Part shown: positions 17,588 through 25,155 of the stretch, piece by piece | How the letters are laid out: each line of letters begins with the position of its first letter | How positions within the stretch are numbered: the first letter of the stretch is position 1 | Source: Mycolicibacterium iranicum | GTDB lineage: Bacteria; Actinomycetota; Actinomycetes; Mycobacteriales; Mycobacteriaceae | Assembly: GCF_001650495.1 (NCBI RefSeq) | Contig: NZ_LWCS01000017.1 | Coordinates: 77,078 to 141,077 of the forward strand | Reading direction: 5' to 3' | DNA: 64,000 bases | Made by a program: the position numbers and the translations under genes | Notes under the pieces: generated by a model | The model's input: only the letters and a program-made list of their open reading frames with translations | Told to the model about the DNA's origin: nothing | Databases searched by the model: none

Positions 17588-18583
17588 CTAGCGTTCGGTC
17601 GTCGCCGGGACGGCGTTGTCCGACCCTGCCGGGACGGCGTCGTCCGACCCTGCCGGGACGGCGTTGTCCGACCCTGACGGAGCGAGTCCGAGCCTTTCGA
17701 CCAGCCACCGGCGCAGTTCGGGCCCGTAGTCGTCCCGCTCCAACGCAAAGTCAACCGCAGCTTTCAGGTAGCCCCCGGGATTTCCCAGGTCGTGTCGAGA
17801 TCCGCGATGGACCACGACGTGAACCGGGTGCCCCTCCTCGATCAGCAGAGCGATCGCGTCGGTGAGCTGCAACTCGCCGCCCGCGCCCTTCGGGATGCGC
17901 CTCAGAGCGTCGAAAATTGCCCGGTCCAGCACGTATCGGCCGGCCGCGGCGAACAGCGACGGCGCGTCCTCGGGCTTCGGCTTTTCCACCATGCCTTTGA
18001 CGCGCATGACATTCGGGTTGGCTGCGTCGGGCACGGGCTCGACATCGAAGACGCCGTAGGCGCCGATGTCCTCGCGGTCGACCTCGATCGCACACAGCAC
18101 CGTTCCGCCGCGCTTGGCGCGGACCTTCGACATCGTCTCAAGCACACCGGTGGGCAGCACCAGGTCGTCGGGCAGCAGCACCGCGATCGCGTCTTCGTCG
18201 GGCGACAGGCTCGCTTCGACACAACCGACGGCGTGTCCGAGTCCAAGCGGCTCGGCCTGAACGACGGATTCGACCTTGATCAATGCCGGTGCCCGCCGGA
18301 CCTTTTCGAGCATCGTCTTCTTGCCGCGGGCCTCCAGCGTCCCCTCCAGGACGAGGTCCTCGACGAAGTGCGCGACGACGCCGTCTTTGCCTTCGGAGGT
18401 GATGATGATGAGCCGCTCGGCGCCGGCCTCTGCGGCTTCCGCGGCGACGAGCTCGATCCCCGGGGTGTCGACGACCGGCAGCAATTCCTTCGGCACCGTC
18501 TTGGTGGCAGGCAGGAAACGGGTTCCCAGTCCCGCTGCGGGTACCACCGCGGTATACGGGATGGGCACTTCAGGCCGATTCAT
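17588..18583 (-). CDS. galU: UTP-glucose-1-phosphate uridylyltransferase
   Basis: GalU makes UDP-glucose from UTP and glucose-1-phosphate for glycolipid, arabinogalactan and trehalose synthesis. The N-terminal nucleotide motif AAGLGTRFLPATKTVPKELLP is complete. The UDP-binding and catalytic region includes EPLGLGHAVGCVE and VLLPDDLVLP. Length is 331. The last 28 residues are not part of the fold: they are three copies of an eight-residue unit (GSDNAVPA, GSDDAVPA, GSDNAVPA) from a 24-bp tandem repeat. It is 63 bp upstream of the MoeA-like gene on the same strand, and divergent from the cyclo-ligase gene. Confidence 0.95.
   Translation of the reverse strand: MNRPEVPIPYTAVVPAAGLGTRFLPATKTVPKELLPVVDTPGIELVAAEAAEAGAERLIIITSEGKDGVVAHFVEDLVLEGTLEARGKKTMLEKVRRAPALIKVESVVQAEPLGLGHAVGCVEASLSPDEDAIAVLLPDDLVLPTGVLETMSKVRAKRGGTVLCAIEVDREDIGAYGVFDVEPVPDAANPNVMRVKGMVEKPKPEDAPSLFAAAGRYVLDRAIFDALRRIPKGAGGELQLTDAIALLIEEGHPVHVVVHRGSRHDLGNPGGYLKAAVDFALERDDYGPELRRWLVERLGLAPSGSDNAVPAGSDDAVPAGSDNAVPATTER
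17603..17674. repeat. Three tandem copies of a 24-bp unit inside galU
   Basis: Units at 17603-17626, 17627-17650 and 17651-17674 differ only at one or two positions (a T/C alternation and the first base). They encode the in-frame octapeptide repeat at the GalU C-terminus. The unit length is a multiple of three, so copy-number change keeps the frame. This is a candidate variable-number tandem repeat for strain typing. Confidence 0.85.
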
Positions 18584-18648
18584 CGTTCACACACTAACCT
18601 CTCTGCATCTGTTGTTCTCCCCATACCCAAGCTTCGAAGGACTACTCG

Positions 18649-19230
18649 GTGACGCCCACCAAATCGGAGGTACGCGCCGCAATCCTGGCCGCCAGGCGAT
18701 CATTGAGTCGGCAAACACGCGAGCGGGAAACCGCTGATTTGGCATGGCATCTGGAGGTGACCGTCGAGCCGGGGACGACGGTGTGCGCGTACGTCCCGGT
18801 GGGTTCCGAACCAGGCTCGGTGACGATGGTCGACCAACTGGTGGCACGGAAGGTCACCGTCTTGCTGCCCGTCGCACGCCAGGACGCCGACGGCACGCCG
18901 CTGCCACTTCAGTGGGGTCGCCACACTCCGGGTGAGCTCGTCGACGCCCCGTTCGGATTGCGCGAACCCGCGCCACCGTGGCTGCCCGCCGACGCAGTGG
19001 CCACTGTCGCCGTCGTGTTCGTTCCGGCTCTCGCCGTCGACCGGCAAGGTGCCCGTCTGGGCCGCGGCGCCGGGTACTACGACCGGACGTTGCCGCTGGC
19101 AGCCCCCGACACGCTGCTCGTCGCCGTCGTGCGGGACGAGGAACTGGTCGACCACCTGCCGTCGGAACCTCACGACGTCCGGATGACGCACGCGCTGACC
19201 CCTCACCGGGGGCTGGTCGTGCTCGGGTGA
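18649..19230 (+). CDS. 5-formyltetrahydrofolate cyclo-ligase
   Basis: This enzyme (MTHFS) uses ATP to convert 5-formyl-THF to 5,10-methenyl-THF, returning folate from its storage form. The 193-residue protein has the N-terminal KSEVRAAILAARRSLS helix, a middle VCAYVPVGSEPGS and the diagnostic ATP/folate-binding block DRQGARLGRGAGYYDRTLP. The start is GTG 18649. It is divergent from galU and followed after 87 bp by the CIRCE-controlled ruc gene. Corresponds to Rv0992c. Confidence 0.93.
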   Translation: MTPTKSEVRAAILAARRSLSRQTRERETADLAWHLEVTVEPGTTVCAYVPVGSEPGSVTMVDQLVARKVTVLLPVARQDADGTPLPLQWGRHTPGELVDAPFGLREPAPPWLPADAVATVAVVFVPALAVDRQGARLGRGAGYYDRTLPLAAPDTLLVAVVRDEELVDHLPSEPHDVRMTHALTPHRGLVVLG

Positions 19231-19264
19231 CCTTCGCGGGAATGCTGCGGGCCCGCTGGCGGTT

Positions 19265-19291
19265 CTAGCACTTGAGCCGGTAGAGTGCTAA
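19265..19291. promoter_or_regulatory. CIRCE-type HrcA operator
   Basis: CTAGCACTT-N9-GAGTGCTAA matches the CIRCE consensus (TTAGCACTC-N9-GAGTGCTAA) at 16 of 18 arm positions, with the correct nine-base spacer. It sits 26 bp before the GTG start of the FmdB/Ruc gene. CIRCE elements are bound by HrcA and give heat-shock induction. Confidence 0.85.
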
Positions 19292-19317
19292 CCAGTTTGA
19301 CCACCTCGGAGGTTTGC

Positions 19318-19662
19318 GTGCCCACCTATTCCTATGCGTGCACCGAATGCACCAACAAGTTCGACGTGGTGCAGGCGTTCACCGATGACTCTTTGACGGA
19401 CTGCCCGCAATGCGACGGACGGCTGCGGAAGGTGTTCGGCAAGGTCGGCGTGGTCTTCAAGGGCAGCGGTTTTTATCGCACTGACAGCCGCGAGTCCGGA
19501 AAGAAGGCGAGCGCCGGCGTTTCCAGCAGCACCGAGTCCGCGAGTTCGTCGTCGGATTCGTCGTCGTCGAGCACGAACTCGTCGACGAAGACATCCGGTT
19601 CGTCCGACTCTTCGAGCTCGTCGAGCAGCGCCGCTGCCCCCGCCGCCGCTGCGTCCAGCTGA
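19318..19662 (+). CDS. ruc: FmdB-type zinc-ribbon, redox-regulated chaperone Ruc
   Basis: A 114-residue protein with an N-terminal zinc ribbon (MPTYSYACTECTNKFDVVQA, then CPQC) and a disordered Ser-rich C-terminal half ending in Ala. M. tuberculosis Rv0991c, with the same architecture and position, was shown to be a redox-regulated molecular chaperone (Ruc): oxidation releases zinc and activates it, and it works with DnaK. It is reported to be under HrcA control, which agrees with the CIRCE dyad here. Start is GTG 19318 with GGAGG (19308-19312) five bases before it. The serine tract (residues 65-105) is nearly pure Ser with Thr/Asp. Confidence 0.88.
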   Translation: MPTYSYACTECTNKFDVVQAFTDDSLTDCPQCDGRLRKVFGKVGVVFKGSGFYRTDSRESGKKASAGVSSSTESASSSSDSSSSSTNSSTKTSGSSDSSSSSSSAAAPAAAASS

Positions 19663-19732
19663 TTTCAGCCGTTATCCACAGCTGCCGGATTGGCGGCTGA
19701 CTCCGGCACATCTCGTTGCCTAGCGTGGCCTC

Positions 19733-20386
19733 ATGGGGGATTCGCTCGACCCGTCGCCGCTCGATCGACTCGGCCGCGCGTTGCGGCCCGATTTGTCGAG
19801 GACACCGTCGGCGCGACGGGCACTCGCGGCCGCCTTGGTCGTGCTGGCCGCCGTCGCCGCATGGCGCGGCGATCCCCGCACTGATCAGACCGAAGTCGTC
19901 GTGGCCGTGCGCGACCTGTCGCCGGGAGTCGAGCTGACCGCAGCTGATGTCCAAATGGAGTCCCGGTCGCTGCCCACGGTGCCGGATGGGGCGCGCAGGG
20001 ATGTCGATTCCATCGTCGGCGCCACCCTGGCAGGACCCGCTCGCCGCGGCGAAGTACTCACCGACGTCCGCCTCCTCGGACCGCGACTCGCCGAGTCGGC
20101 CGCAGGTCCCGATGCGCGCATCGTCCCGATTCCCCTCGCCGACGCCGCGTTGACGGACCTGGTCAGGCCTGGCGATGTCGTCGATGTCGTTGCGGCACCG
20201 ACCGACGACGCTGCGGAGGCGCGTTTGGTCGCGGCGAACGGGGTCGTTGTCCTGGTGTCCGCCAAAGAAAGTGGGATGGGCGCCCGAAGCGGGGGTCGGG
20301 TGGTGCTGGTCGCGCTTCCTGCCGCCGCCGCGAAGATGGTCGCGGGAATCGCACTCGTTCAGGCCGTCACGCTGACATTGCATTGA
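19733..20386 (+). CDS. SAF-domain membrane-anchored protein (CpaB/RcpC-like)
   Basis: A 217-residue protein with one transmembrane helix (about residues 30-43, ALAAALVVLAAVAAW) followed outside by a SAF domain: VVVAVRDLSPGVELTAADV, then ARRGEVLTDVRLLG, then the C-terminal half with LVRPGDVVDVVAAP. SAF domains occur in FlgA and in CpaB/RcpC pilus-assembly proteins, where they may bind peptidoglycan or a pilus secretin. Corresponds in position to Rv0990c. No tad/flp pilus gene lies nearby, so a pilus role is not supported by context. It is followed by a good intrinsic terminator. Confidence 0.75.
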   Translation: MGDSLDPSPLDRLGRALRPDLSRTPSARRALAAALVVLAAVAAWRGDPRTDQTEVVVAVRDLSPGVELTAADVQMESRSLPTVPDGARRDVDSIVGATLAGPARRGEVLTDVRLLGPRLAESAAGPDARIVPIPLADAALTDLVRPGDVVDVVAAPTDDAAEARLVAANGVVVLVSAKESGMGARSGGRVVLVALPAAAAKMVAGIALVQAVTLTLH

Positions 20387-20398
20387 GCCGCACATAGC

Positions 20399-20430
20399 AA
20401 AGCACCCCCGGGACTTCCCAGGGGTGCTTT
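20399..20430 (+). terminator. Intrinsic terminator
   Basis: AAAGCACCCC and GGGGTGCTTT form a 10-bp stem around a 12-base loop, 13 bp after the SAF-domain stop. The flanking A and T runs make it usable in both directions between two convergent genes. Confidence 0.8.
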
Positions 20431-20447
20431 GTGTGGTCTAGATCAAA

Positions 20448-20813
20448 TCACCAGTCGCCGATGGCGGGGCCGACCGGCCATTCACCCTCGAATGCCGAAG
20501 CCGAGGTGCCGTTGACTGCCTTGACGGAGTCGCGAACCTCGGTCGAGCTGCTTCCACCGGCGTGCACGATACCGGCGTCGGCCAGGCGCGCCTCGGAGAT
20601 GCCGCGGGCGACGCCGAAGTCGTTGATGCGGATGACCGAGTTCTCGGAGGCCTGCCGGCTGGTGACCTGCGGGGCCGGTGCGATCTCCTCGACCTCGGCG
20701 TTGGCGGTTCCTGCGCTCAGTCCGGAGAATGCTGCCGCCATAAAGAACGAGCCCAAGCCCACGGCACCCAGCTTCTTCGCACTACGAGCGGGCGCTTTGG
20801 CGTGCTTAGCCAT
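20448..20813 (-). CDS. Small secreted protein of unknown function
   Basis: A 121-residue protein (start ATG 20813, MAKHAKAPARSAKKLG) with a basic N-terminus, a hydrophobic core LGAVGLGSFFMAAAFSGLSA and a likely cleavage after TANA. The mature 80 residues contain no cysteine and no motif I recognise; SVIRINDFGVARGISEARLADAGIVHAGG is the best-conserved-looking stretch. It ends AIGDW. The gene has a 16-bp perfect palindrome in its leader. It is a stand-alone unit with terminators or divergent genes on both sides. Confidence 0.7.
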   Translation of the reverse strand: MAKHAKAPARSAKKLGAVGLGSFFMAAAFSGLSAGTANAEVEEIAPAPQVTSRQASENSVIRINDFGVARGISEARLADAGIVHAGGSSSTEVRDSVKAVNGTSASAFEGEWPVGPAIGDW

Positions 20814-20836
20814 CAGCTTCCCCTTCACTAAGAGTG

Positions 20837-20852
20837 AGGACACAAGTGTCCT
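20837..20852. promoter_or_regulatory. Perfect 16-bp palindrome in the leader of the secreted-protein gene
   Basis: AGGACACAAGTGTCCT is a perfect dyad (7-2-7), 24 bp upstream of the start codon at 20813. It may be an operator, or a hairpin in the 5' leader of the mRNA. The rest of the 307-bp gap to mscL holds the mscL promoter region (no clear -35/-10 pair seen) and the ribosome site AGAAGAAAGG before ATG 21121. Confidence 0.5.
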
Positions 20853-21120
20853 GTTTGACGTTTTCAGGCTCTCACAGGGTATCAGTCGGAACCTCCAAGC
20901 GCGCACCCAATCAGAGATTCTTAAATTGGCCGATCAGCGTCCTTGAGCCACACTGCCGAAGCGACGAAAGACCCTTTCCCGCTTAGCTTTTGGTCTGCGT
21001 CAAGCCACGCCGGAGGCAGCTCGGTGTGGCTTACAGAATCTTCACAGTTGGGCCCGCCTTACAGCAGCAGGCACTAAGTTCGTTGCACCGAGAGGACTAC
21101 GGAGAAGAAAGGCCATCGCC

Positions 21121-21552
21121 ATGCTGAAGGGTTTCAAGGAATTCATCTCGCGAGGCAACGTCATCGACCTCGCTGTCGCGGTCGTGGTCGGTGCCGCGTT
21201 CACCGGTTTGGTCACCGCTTTCACCCAGAACGTGGTGCAGCCGCTGGTCGATCGGATCGGTGCCGGCCCGGACGCCGAGTACGGCATCCTCAAGATCCCG
21301 CTCGGCGGCGATCAATTCGTCGATCTCAACGCAGTTCTGTCTGCAGCCATCAATTTCCTGATCGTCGCCGCGGTGATCTACTTCGTCATCGTCGTCCCCT
21401 TCAAGAAGCTCAAAGAGCGCGACGCCAAGGTGGTATCGGAGGAGACCGAGCTGACGCTGCTCACCGAGATCCGCGATCTCCTGCAGGCGCAATCCGCCCA
21501 CACCGTCACCGCGGACCACACCGAAAGCGACACGCCGACCGCCGACAAGTGA
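21121..21552 (+). CDS. mscL: Large-conductance mechanosensitive channel
   Basis: MscL is a homopentameric membrane channel that opens under membrane tension to release solutes on hypo-osmotic shock. The 143-residue protein has the N-terminal amphipathic helix MLKGFKEFISRGNVIDLAVA, TM1 with the gating glycine-rich pore VVVGAAFTGLVTAFTQNVVQPL, a periplasmic loop, TM2 (about residues 70-95) and a charged cytoplasmic helix KKLKERDAKV. It corresponds to Rv0985c. A strong terminator follows within 20 bp. Confidence 0.97.
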   Translation: MLKGFKEFISRGNVIDLAVAVVVGAAFTGLVTAFTQNVVQPLVDRIGAGPDAEYGILKIPLGGDQFVDLNAVLSAAINFLIVAAVIYFVIVVPFKKLKERDAKVVSEETELTLLTEIRDLLQAQSAHTVTADHTESDTPTADK

Positions 21553-21571
21553 CACACACCGACCGACAACG

Positions 21572-21606
21572 AAATCAGCCCCCGGCCGAAGCCGGGGGCT
21601 GATTTT
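21572..21606 (+). terminator. Strong intrinsic terminator after mscL
   Basis: A 15-bp stem (AAATCAGCCCCCGGC with its exact complement) closed by a CGAA tetraloop and followed by a T-run. It ends mscL transcription and, being flanked by A on the other side, can also end the convergent porin transcript. Confidence 0.92.
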
Positions 21607-21639
21607 TTCAAACCAGGTGAAACCAGGTAAAGCCTTGTG

Positions 21640-22287
21640 TCAGTTCATGTTCCACGGAGCGCCGTAGGTGCTGACGCTGTCGCCGGTCGAGGAGATCAGG
21701 CGAGCGAACGGACGCAGCAGCACGCCACCGGCAGCACCGGTCACGGTGCCGTGAGCGTTGGACACGACAACCGAGCCACCGGGGCCGGCGACGTCGACCG
21801 AGAAGGTCGCGACTTCCTGGATGCCCGGGCCGTTACCGAGGTCTGCCGAGATCGACACACCGGGGAACAGCGGCGGGGTCACGATGCTGCTGCCGAGACC
21901 GAAGTCCGGAATACCTTCGAACTCCAGGCCGTAGCCGTCGTAGGCGATGTTGGGGGTGGTGTAGCTGAAGTTGATGCCCACGCCGAGCGACCAGGGGAAG
22001 CCGACCTGGTAACCCAGTTCCAGCGTGCCCTCAAAGTCCTCGGCACCCTCGCCGGCGACGATGTAGGTCGCCTTGCCGGAGTGGAACCACTCACGAGTCA
22101 GGCGGTTGCGGTCGAGCGGGAACACACCGTTGAGGAACGTGTCCCACTGCTGGACGGTCAAGGTGTTGCCCTGGCCGTCGACGACACTCAGCTCATTGTC
22201 CAACCCTGCGTGAGAGGTGCCAGTGCTCACGAACAAAGCCGCGATGGACGCCACCATCGCGATCAGCACCCGAGTGATTGCCTTCAT
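21640..22287 (-). CDS. MspA-family outer-membrane porin
   Basis: A 215-residue precursor (start ATG 22287, with AGGGAGAT eight bases upstream). A 27-residue signal peptide ends in SHA and the mature protein begins GLDNELSVVDGQ, as in MspA of M. smegmatis. Long identical blocks to remembered MspA include LTVQQWDTFLNGVFPLDRNR, GFPWSLGVGINFSYTTPNI and the terminal GAPWNMN. It should assemble as an octameric goblet channel in the mycomembrane for small hydrophilic nutrients. The constriction loop between TTPN and FGL differs: it reads IAYDGYGLEFEGIPD instead of the Asp-pair loop of MspA and is three residues longer. Gene symbol withheld because mspA-D paralogues cannot be told apart. Confidence 0.93.
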   Translation of the reverse strand: MKAITRVLIAMVASIAALFVSTGTSHAGLDNELSVVDGQGNTLTVQQWDTFLNGVFPLDRNRLTREWFHSGKATYIVAGEGAEDFEGTLELGYQVGFPWSLGVGINFSYTTPNIAYDGYGLEFEGIPDFGLGSSIVTPPLFPGVSISADLGNGPGIQEVATFSVDVAGPGGSVVVSNAHGTVTGAAGGVLLRPFARLISSTGDSVSTYGAPWNMN

Positions 22288-22676
22288 GATCTCCCTAGCT
22301 ATGTCGTACGAAACCCCGGGCGGGGTTCCGATGTGTCCGTGCCTGGCTTTACCGCTACACCACACACCTCGCAAGAGCTTCATGTGAGTGGAATTAAAAA
22401 CTCCACAGTCCGTTCTTACGATTCGCTCATCGTTGACACGAGGAACATAACGGGGAGGCAACTGACCGGCAACGCGTGGCTTCGGTGGTGTTGGCCGACA
22501 CGCGTGCATGTGCGTCGTTTGCTGAACGTACCCCGACGGTCCCTGACCCCTTCCGCGCGACGACGGGGCGTGGTCTGAGAAAACGTCGCAGGTGGTGACC
22601 CCGTATCGACGTATTCGTCAATGATTGTGAATCTGTTACCAGGCGCTGCTTATAGATGCTTAAGGGAAATCACAGG
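22288..22676 (-). other. Long leader/promoter region of the porin gene
   Basis: A 389-bp stretch with no gene. MspA-type genes are known to have distant promoters and long leaders. Nothing firm can be assigned: I see no clear -35/-10 pair and no convincing hairpin. It is less GC-rich than the surrounding coding DNA near 22620-22680. Confidence 0.3.
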
Positions 22677-22835
22677 TCAATCGTGGTGAGGCGGGACGTT
22701 GTCCTGGAGCCACCGGTCGCGATCGGCGTGATCGTCCGGGGAAACCGGCTCTTGTTCATCCCGGGTGACGTCGGGGATCGCGTCCCCGAAAACTCTGTTA
22801 ACTAGCTCGCGGGACCTGCGCGGCGGCTCGGCCAC
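22677..22835 (-). CDS. Small acidic/basic protein of 52 residues, unrecognised
   Basis: A GTG-started frame (22835) preceded at six bases by the strong site AGGGAGGT. It reads VAEPPRRSRELVNRVFGDAI followed by PDVTRDEQEPVSPDDHADRD and ends RWLQDNVPPHHD. Third-position GC is high and the composition (Arg/Asp/Pro-rich, no hydrophobic segment) looks like a real small soluble protein. It lies between moaB2 and the porin gene, on the same strand as both. I do not recognise the family. Confidence 0.65.
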   Translation of the reverse strand: MAEPPRRSRELVNRVFGDAIPDVTRDEQEPVSPDDHADRDRWLQDNVPPHHD

Positions 22836-22930
22836 TGTGCCACCTCCCTGTGATCAACATCACTATTTGACGCATCGGTTTGTTCACCTGTTCTTAACGT
22901 TCCGGACCCGTCTAGCTCCGTAAACGCCGA

Positions 22931-22966
22931 ATCCGCCCCGCTCAGAGGTGTCTGTGCGGGGCGGAT
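22931..22966 (-). terminator. Terminator hairpin after moaB2
   Basis: ATCCGCCCCGC and its complement form a perfect 11-bp stem around a 14-base loop, 31 bp past the moaB2 stop in its direction of transcription. There is no T-run, as is common for mycobacterial terminators. Confidence 0.65.
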
Positions 22967-22996
22967 CGAGGACTAAACCGACGGGAGAACCGGCGA

Positions 22997-23524
22997 TTAG
23001 ATCTCCAAACTGGATAGCTGCGCGATGATCTGGGCGGCCAATGGCCCCAGCGTGGCCATGCCGTCGCGGACCGCAGCCCGCGAGCCCGCGAGATTGACCA
23101 CCAGAGTGCTTCCCGAGATACCCGCAAGACCGCGCGAGACGCCGGCGTCGATGGTCCCCGCCGACAAGCCGGACGCCCTGAGCGCCTCGGCGATACCCAG
23201 CAGCTCTCGGTCGAGAAGGTCGCGGGTCGCCTCCGGGGTGACGTCGCGCGGAGTCACGCCTGTGCCCCCGACGGACACCACGAGGTCGACGCCGCCGATG
23301 ACGGCCGTGTTGAGCGCGTTGCGAATCTCCACCTCGTCGGAGGAGACGACCACCACTCCGTCGACGACGAAACCGGCCTCGCCGAGCAGTTCGGCGACCA
23401 GCGGACCGCTGTGATCTTCTTCGTCTCCGTGGGCGGTGCGGTCATCGACAACGACTACCAAGGCACGACCTACCAAGGCGTGGGGCTGCTCCATGAGCTC
23501 AACCGTATATCTCGGTGCAGACAT
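22997..23524 (-). CDS. moaB2: MoaB2/MogA-like molybdopterin-binding protein
   Basis: A 175-residue MogA/MoaB-fold protein (Rv0984 type) of molybdenum cofactor biosynthesis. The MPT-binding motif VSVGGTGVTPRDVTPEATRD and the GISGSTLVVNLAGS block are present. MogA-type proteins adenylylate molybdopterin before metal insertion. Start ATG 23524 (MSAPRYTVELMEQP) is chosen by similarity with the M. tuberculosis protein; ATG 23494 is possible. The gene begins 47 bp after pepD, and in M. tuberculosis it belongs to the same mprA-mprB-pepD-moaB2 transcript, so stress regulation is likely. Confidence 0.9.
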   Translation of the reverse strand: MSAPRYTVELMEQPHALVGRALVVVVDDRTAHGDEEDHSGPLVAELLGEAGFVVDGVVVVSSDEVEIRNALNTAVIGGVDLVVSVGGTGVTPRDVTPEATRDLLDRELLGIAEALRASGLSAGTIDAGVSRGLAGISGSTLVVNLAGSRAAVRDGMATLGPLAAQIIAQLSSLEI

Positions 23525-23571
23525 CGGAGCAGCCACACGGAGCACGGCGCGATCGTCCCCGATCGACGACC

Positions 23572-24954
23572 TCATTGGGCGGCCTTGCCGAGCGTGACGT
23601 CCAGCGACTGCGACTTGCCCGACGGGTCGAGGTAGGTCAGCGTCACCTTGTCCCCGGGCGCTTTGGAGCGAACGGCGGCCACCAGCGCGTCGGCGCTGCT
23701 GATCACCCGGTCATCGAGCTTTGTGACCACGACGCCGCTGGGAAGCCCCGCGGCAGACGCCGCGCCGCCTGCGGTCACCTCGACGATCTTGGCGCCTTCG
23801 ACACCGGCGTCGTTGCCGACTTGAACGCCCAGCGAGGCCCGGGACGCGCTTCCGGTCTGGATGATCTCGTCGGCGATCCGCTTGGCCTGGTCCACCGGGA
23901 TGGCAAAGCCCAGGCCGATGGAACCGCCCTGAGGGCCGCCGGCGTCGGCGCCCATGGTGGCGATCGCCGAGTTGATGCCGACCAGCTCACCGTTCATGTT
24001 GACCAGGGCGCCGCCGGAATTACCGGGGTTGATCGCGGCGTCGGTCTGGATGGCGTCGAGCACCGTGTTCTGGTTGTTGGCATCGCCGCCGGCGGCCACC
24101 GGCCGGTTGAGAGCGCTGATGATGCCGGTCGTGACCGTGCCTTCGAGGCCCAGCGGCGAACCGATCGCCACGACGTCCTGACCCACCCGCAGATCCGCGG
24201 ACGAGCCCACCGCGATGGGCGTCAGACCCGACACATTCTGGGCGCGGACGACGGCGATATCGCTGCCCGGGTCGGTGCCGACCACCGTGAACGACGAGGT
24301 CTTACCGTCGGCGAAGATCACTTTCGTCTTGGCGGGACCACTCGACGCACCTGCGGGACCGGCGTCGCCCGCCGCCGCGGCCACCACGTGGTTGTTGGTG
24401 AGGATGAGCCCGTCGGTCGACAGGATCACCCCGGAGCCCTCTTCGGTCGCGCGTCCCTGGTTGACCTCGAGCTTGACCACGCTGGGCACCACCTTGGCCG
24501 CGACGGCCTCGACGGACCCGCCTGGCACGCTGGCCGCCGGTACTGACGGCGCGGCGCCCGATGCGCTGATACCGCCGAGGCTGTGGTCGGGGTGGACCAG
24601 CATCGCGACCCCGCCACCGACTCCTCCCGAGACGACGGCGACAGCCACCGCGCCTGCGATCAAAGCCGATGCGCGGGAACGCTTTCCGGGCTGGGGCTGC
24701 GCAGCGGGCGGCATGCCCGGACGCGGGTACCGACCCGGCCCGGTGGGCATCGGGGCGCCGGGATACGGGTCATAGGGCGGCCGAAAGGCTTGGCGCTGCT
24801 GCTCGGTCGCGTAGCGCCAGTCCCAACTGCCGGCGCCCTGCTGCTCATAGGATCCTGACCGCTGCGGCCCGACAGGGCCGGACGGCACCTGCGCGGGATA
24901 GCCGGACTGACGACCCTGCTGCGGAGTCGGCGAGTACCTCGGGTGGTTGGTCAT
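23572..24954 (-). CDS. pepD: HtrA-like membrane serine protease PepD
   Basis: A 460-residue protease of the HtrA/DegP family (Rv0983). It has a 95-residue Pro/Gln/Tyr-rich cytoplasmic N-terminus, one transmembrane helix (about 97-120), a trypsin-like domain and a C-terminal PDZ domain (about 365-455). The triad is visible as LTNNHVV (His), SDIAVV (Asp) and NPGNSGGALV (Ser). It degrades or refolds damaged envelope proteins and modulates the MprAB system. A MprA-type box lies 78 bp upstream of its start. In M. tuberculosis it is in the SigE/MprAB stress network. Confidence 0.95.
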   Translation of the reverse strand: MTNHPRYSPTPQQGRQSGYPAQVPSGPVGPQRSGSYEQQGAGSWDWRYATEQQRQAFRPPYDPYPGAPMPTGPGRYPRPGMPPAAQPQPGKRSRASALIAGAVAVAVVSGGVGGGVAMLVHPDHSLGGISASGAAPSVPAASVPGGSVEAVAAKVVPSVVKLEVNQGRATEEGSGVILSTDGLILTNNHVVAAAAGDAGPAGASSGPAKTKVIFADGKTSSFTVVGTDPGSDIAVVRAQNVSGLTPIAVGSSADLRVGQDVVAIGSPLGLEGTVTTGIISALNRPVAAGGDANNQNTVLDAIQTDAAINPGNSGGALVNMNGELVGINSAIATMGADAGGPQGGSIGLGFAIPVDQAKRIADEIIQTGSASRASLGVQVGNDAGVEGAKIVEVTAGGAASAAGLPSGVVVTKLDDRVISSADALVAAVRSKAPGDKVTLTYLDPSGKSQSLDVTLGKAAQ

Positions 24955-25032
24955 ATCGCTGCAGTGCTCTTCCTCGAGTCGGTACTGACGCTTGAATTAA
25001 CGATCGTTGCCACCTCAGCGTGCCCAAACGTA

Positions 25033-25049
25033 CTGAGAAACCCCTTAGA
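25033..25049 (-). promoter_or_regulatory. MprA-type box upstream of pepD
   Basis: On the minus strand TCTAAG and TCTCAG are direct repeats with an 11-bp period, the same spacing and near-identical core as the sites upstream of mprA in this window. MprA boxes are known as loosely conserved direct repeats at mprA and pepD. Site predicted from this internal match. Confidence 0.65.
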
Positions 25050-25155
25050 GATCGATTTCCTTTCCGACAACATTTGCGCGTTGCGCGGACGCAGCAATCT
25101 CGATCATCCCCGCCGGTGAGCCAGGTCACCGGCCTACCGATTCCGCGTGTCGCGG

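Noticed and set aside
17603..17674. CRISPR-like repetition
   Set aside because: The three 24-bp units are contiguous without spacers and lie inside galU.
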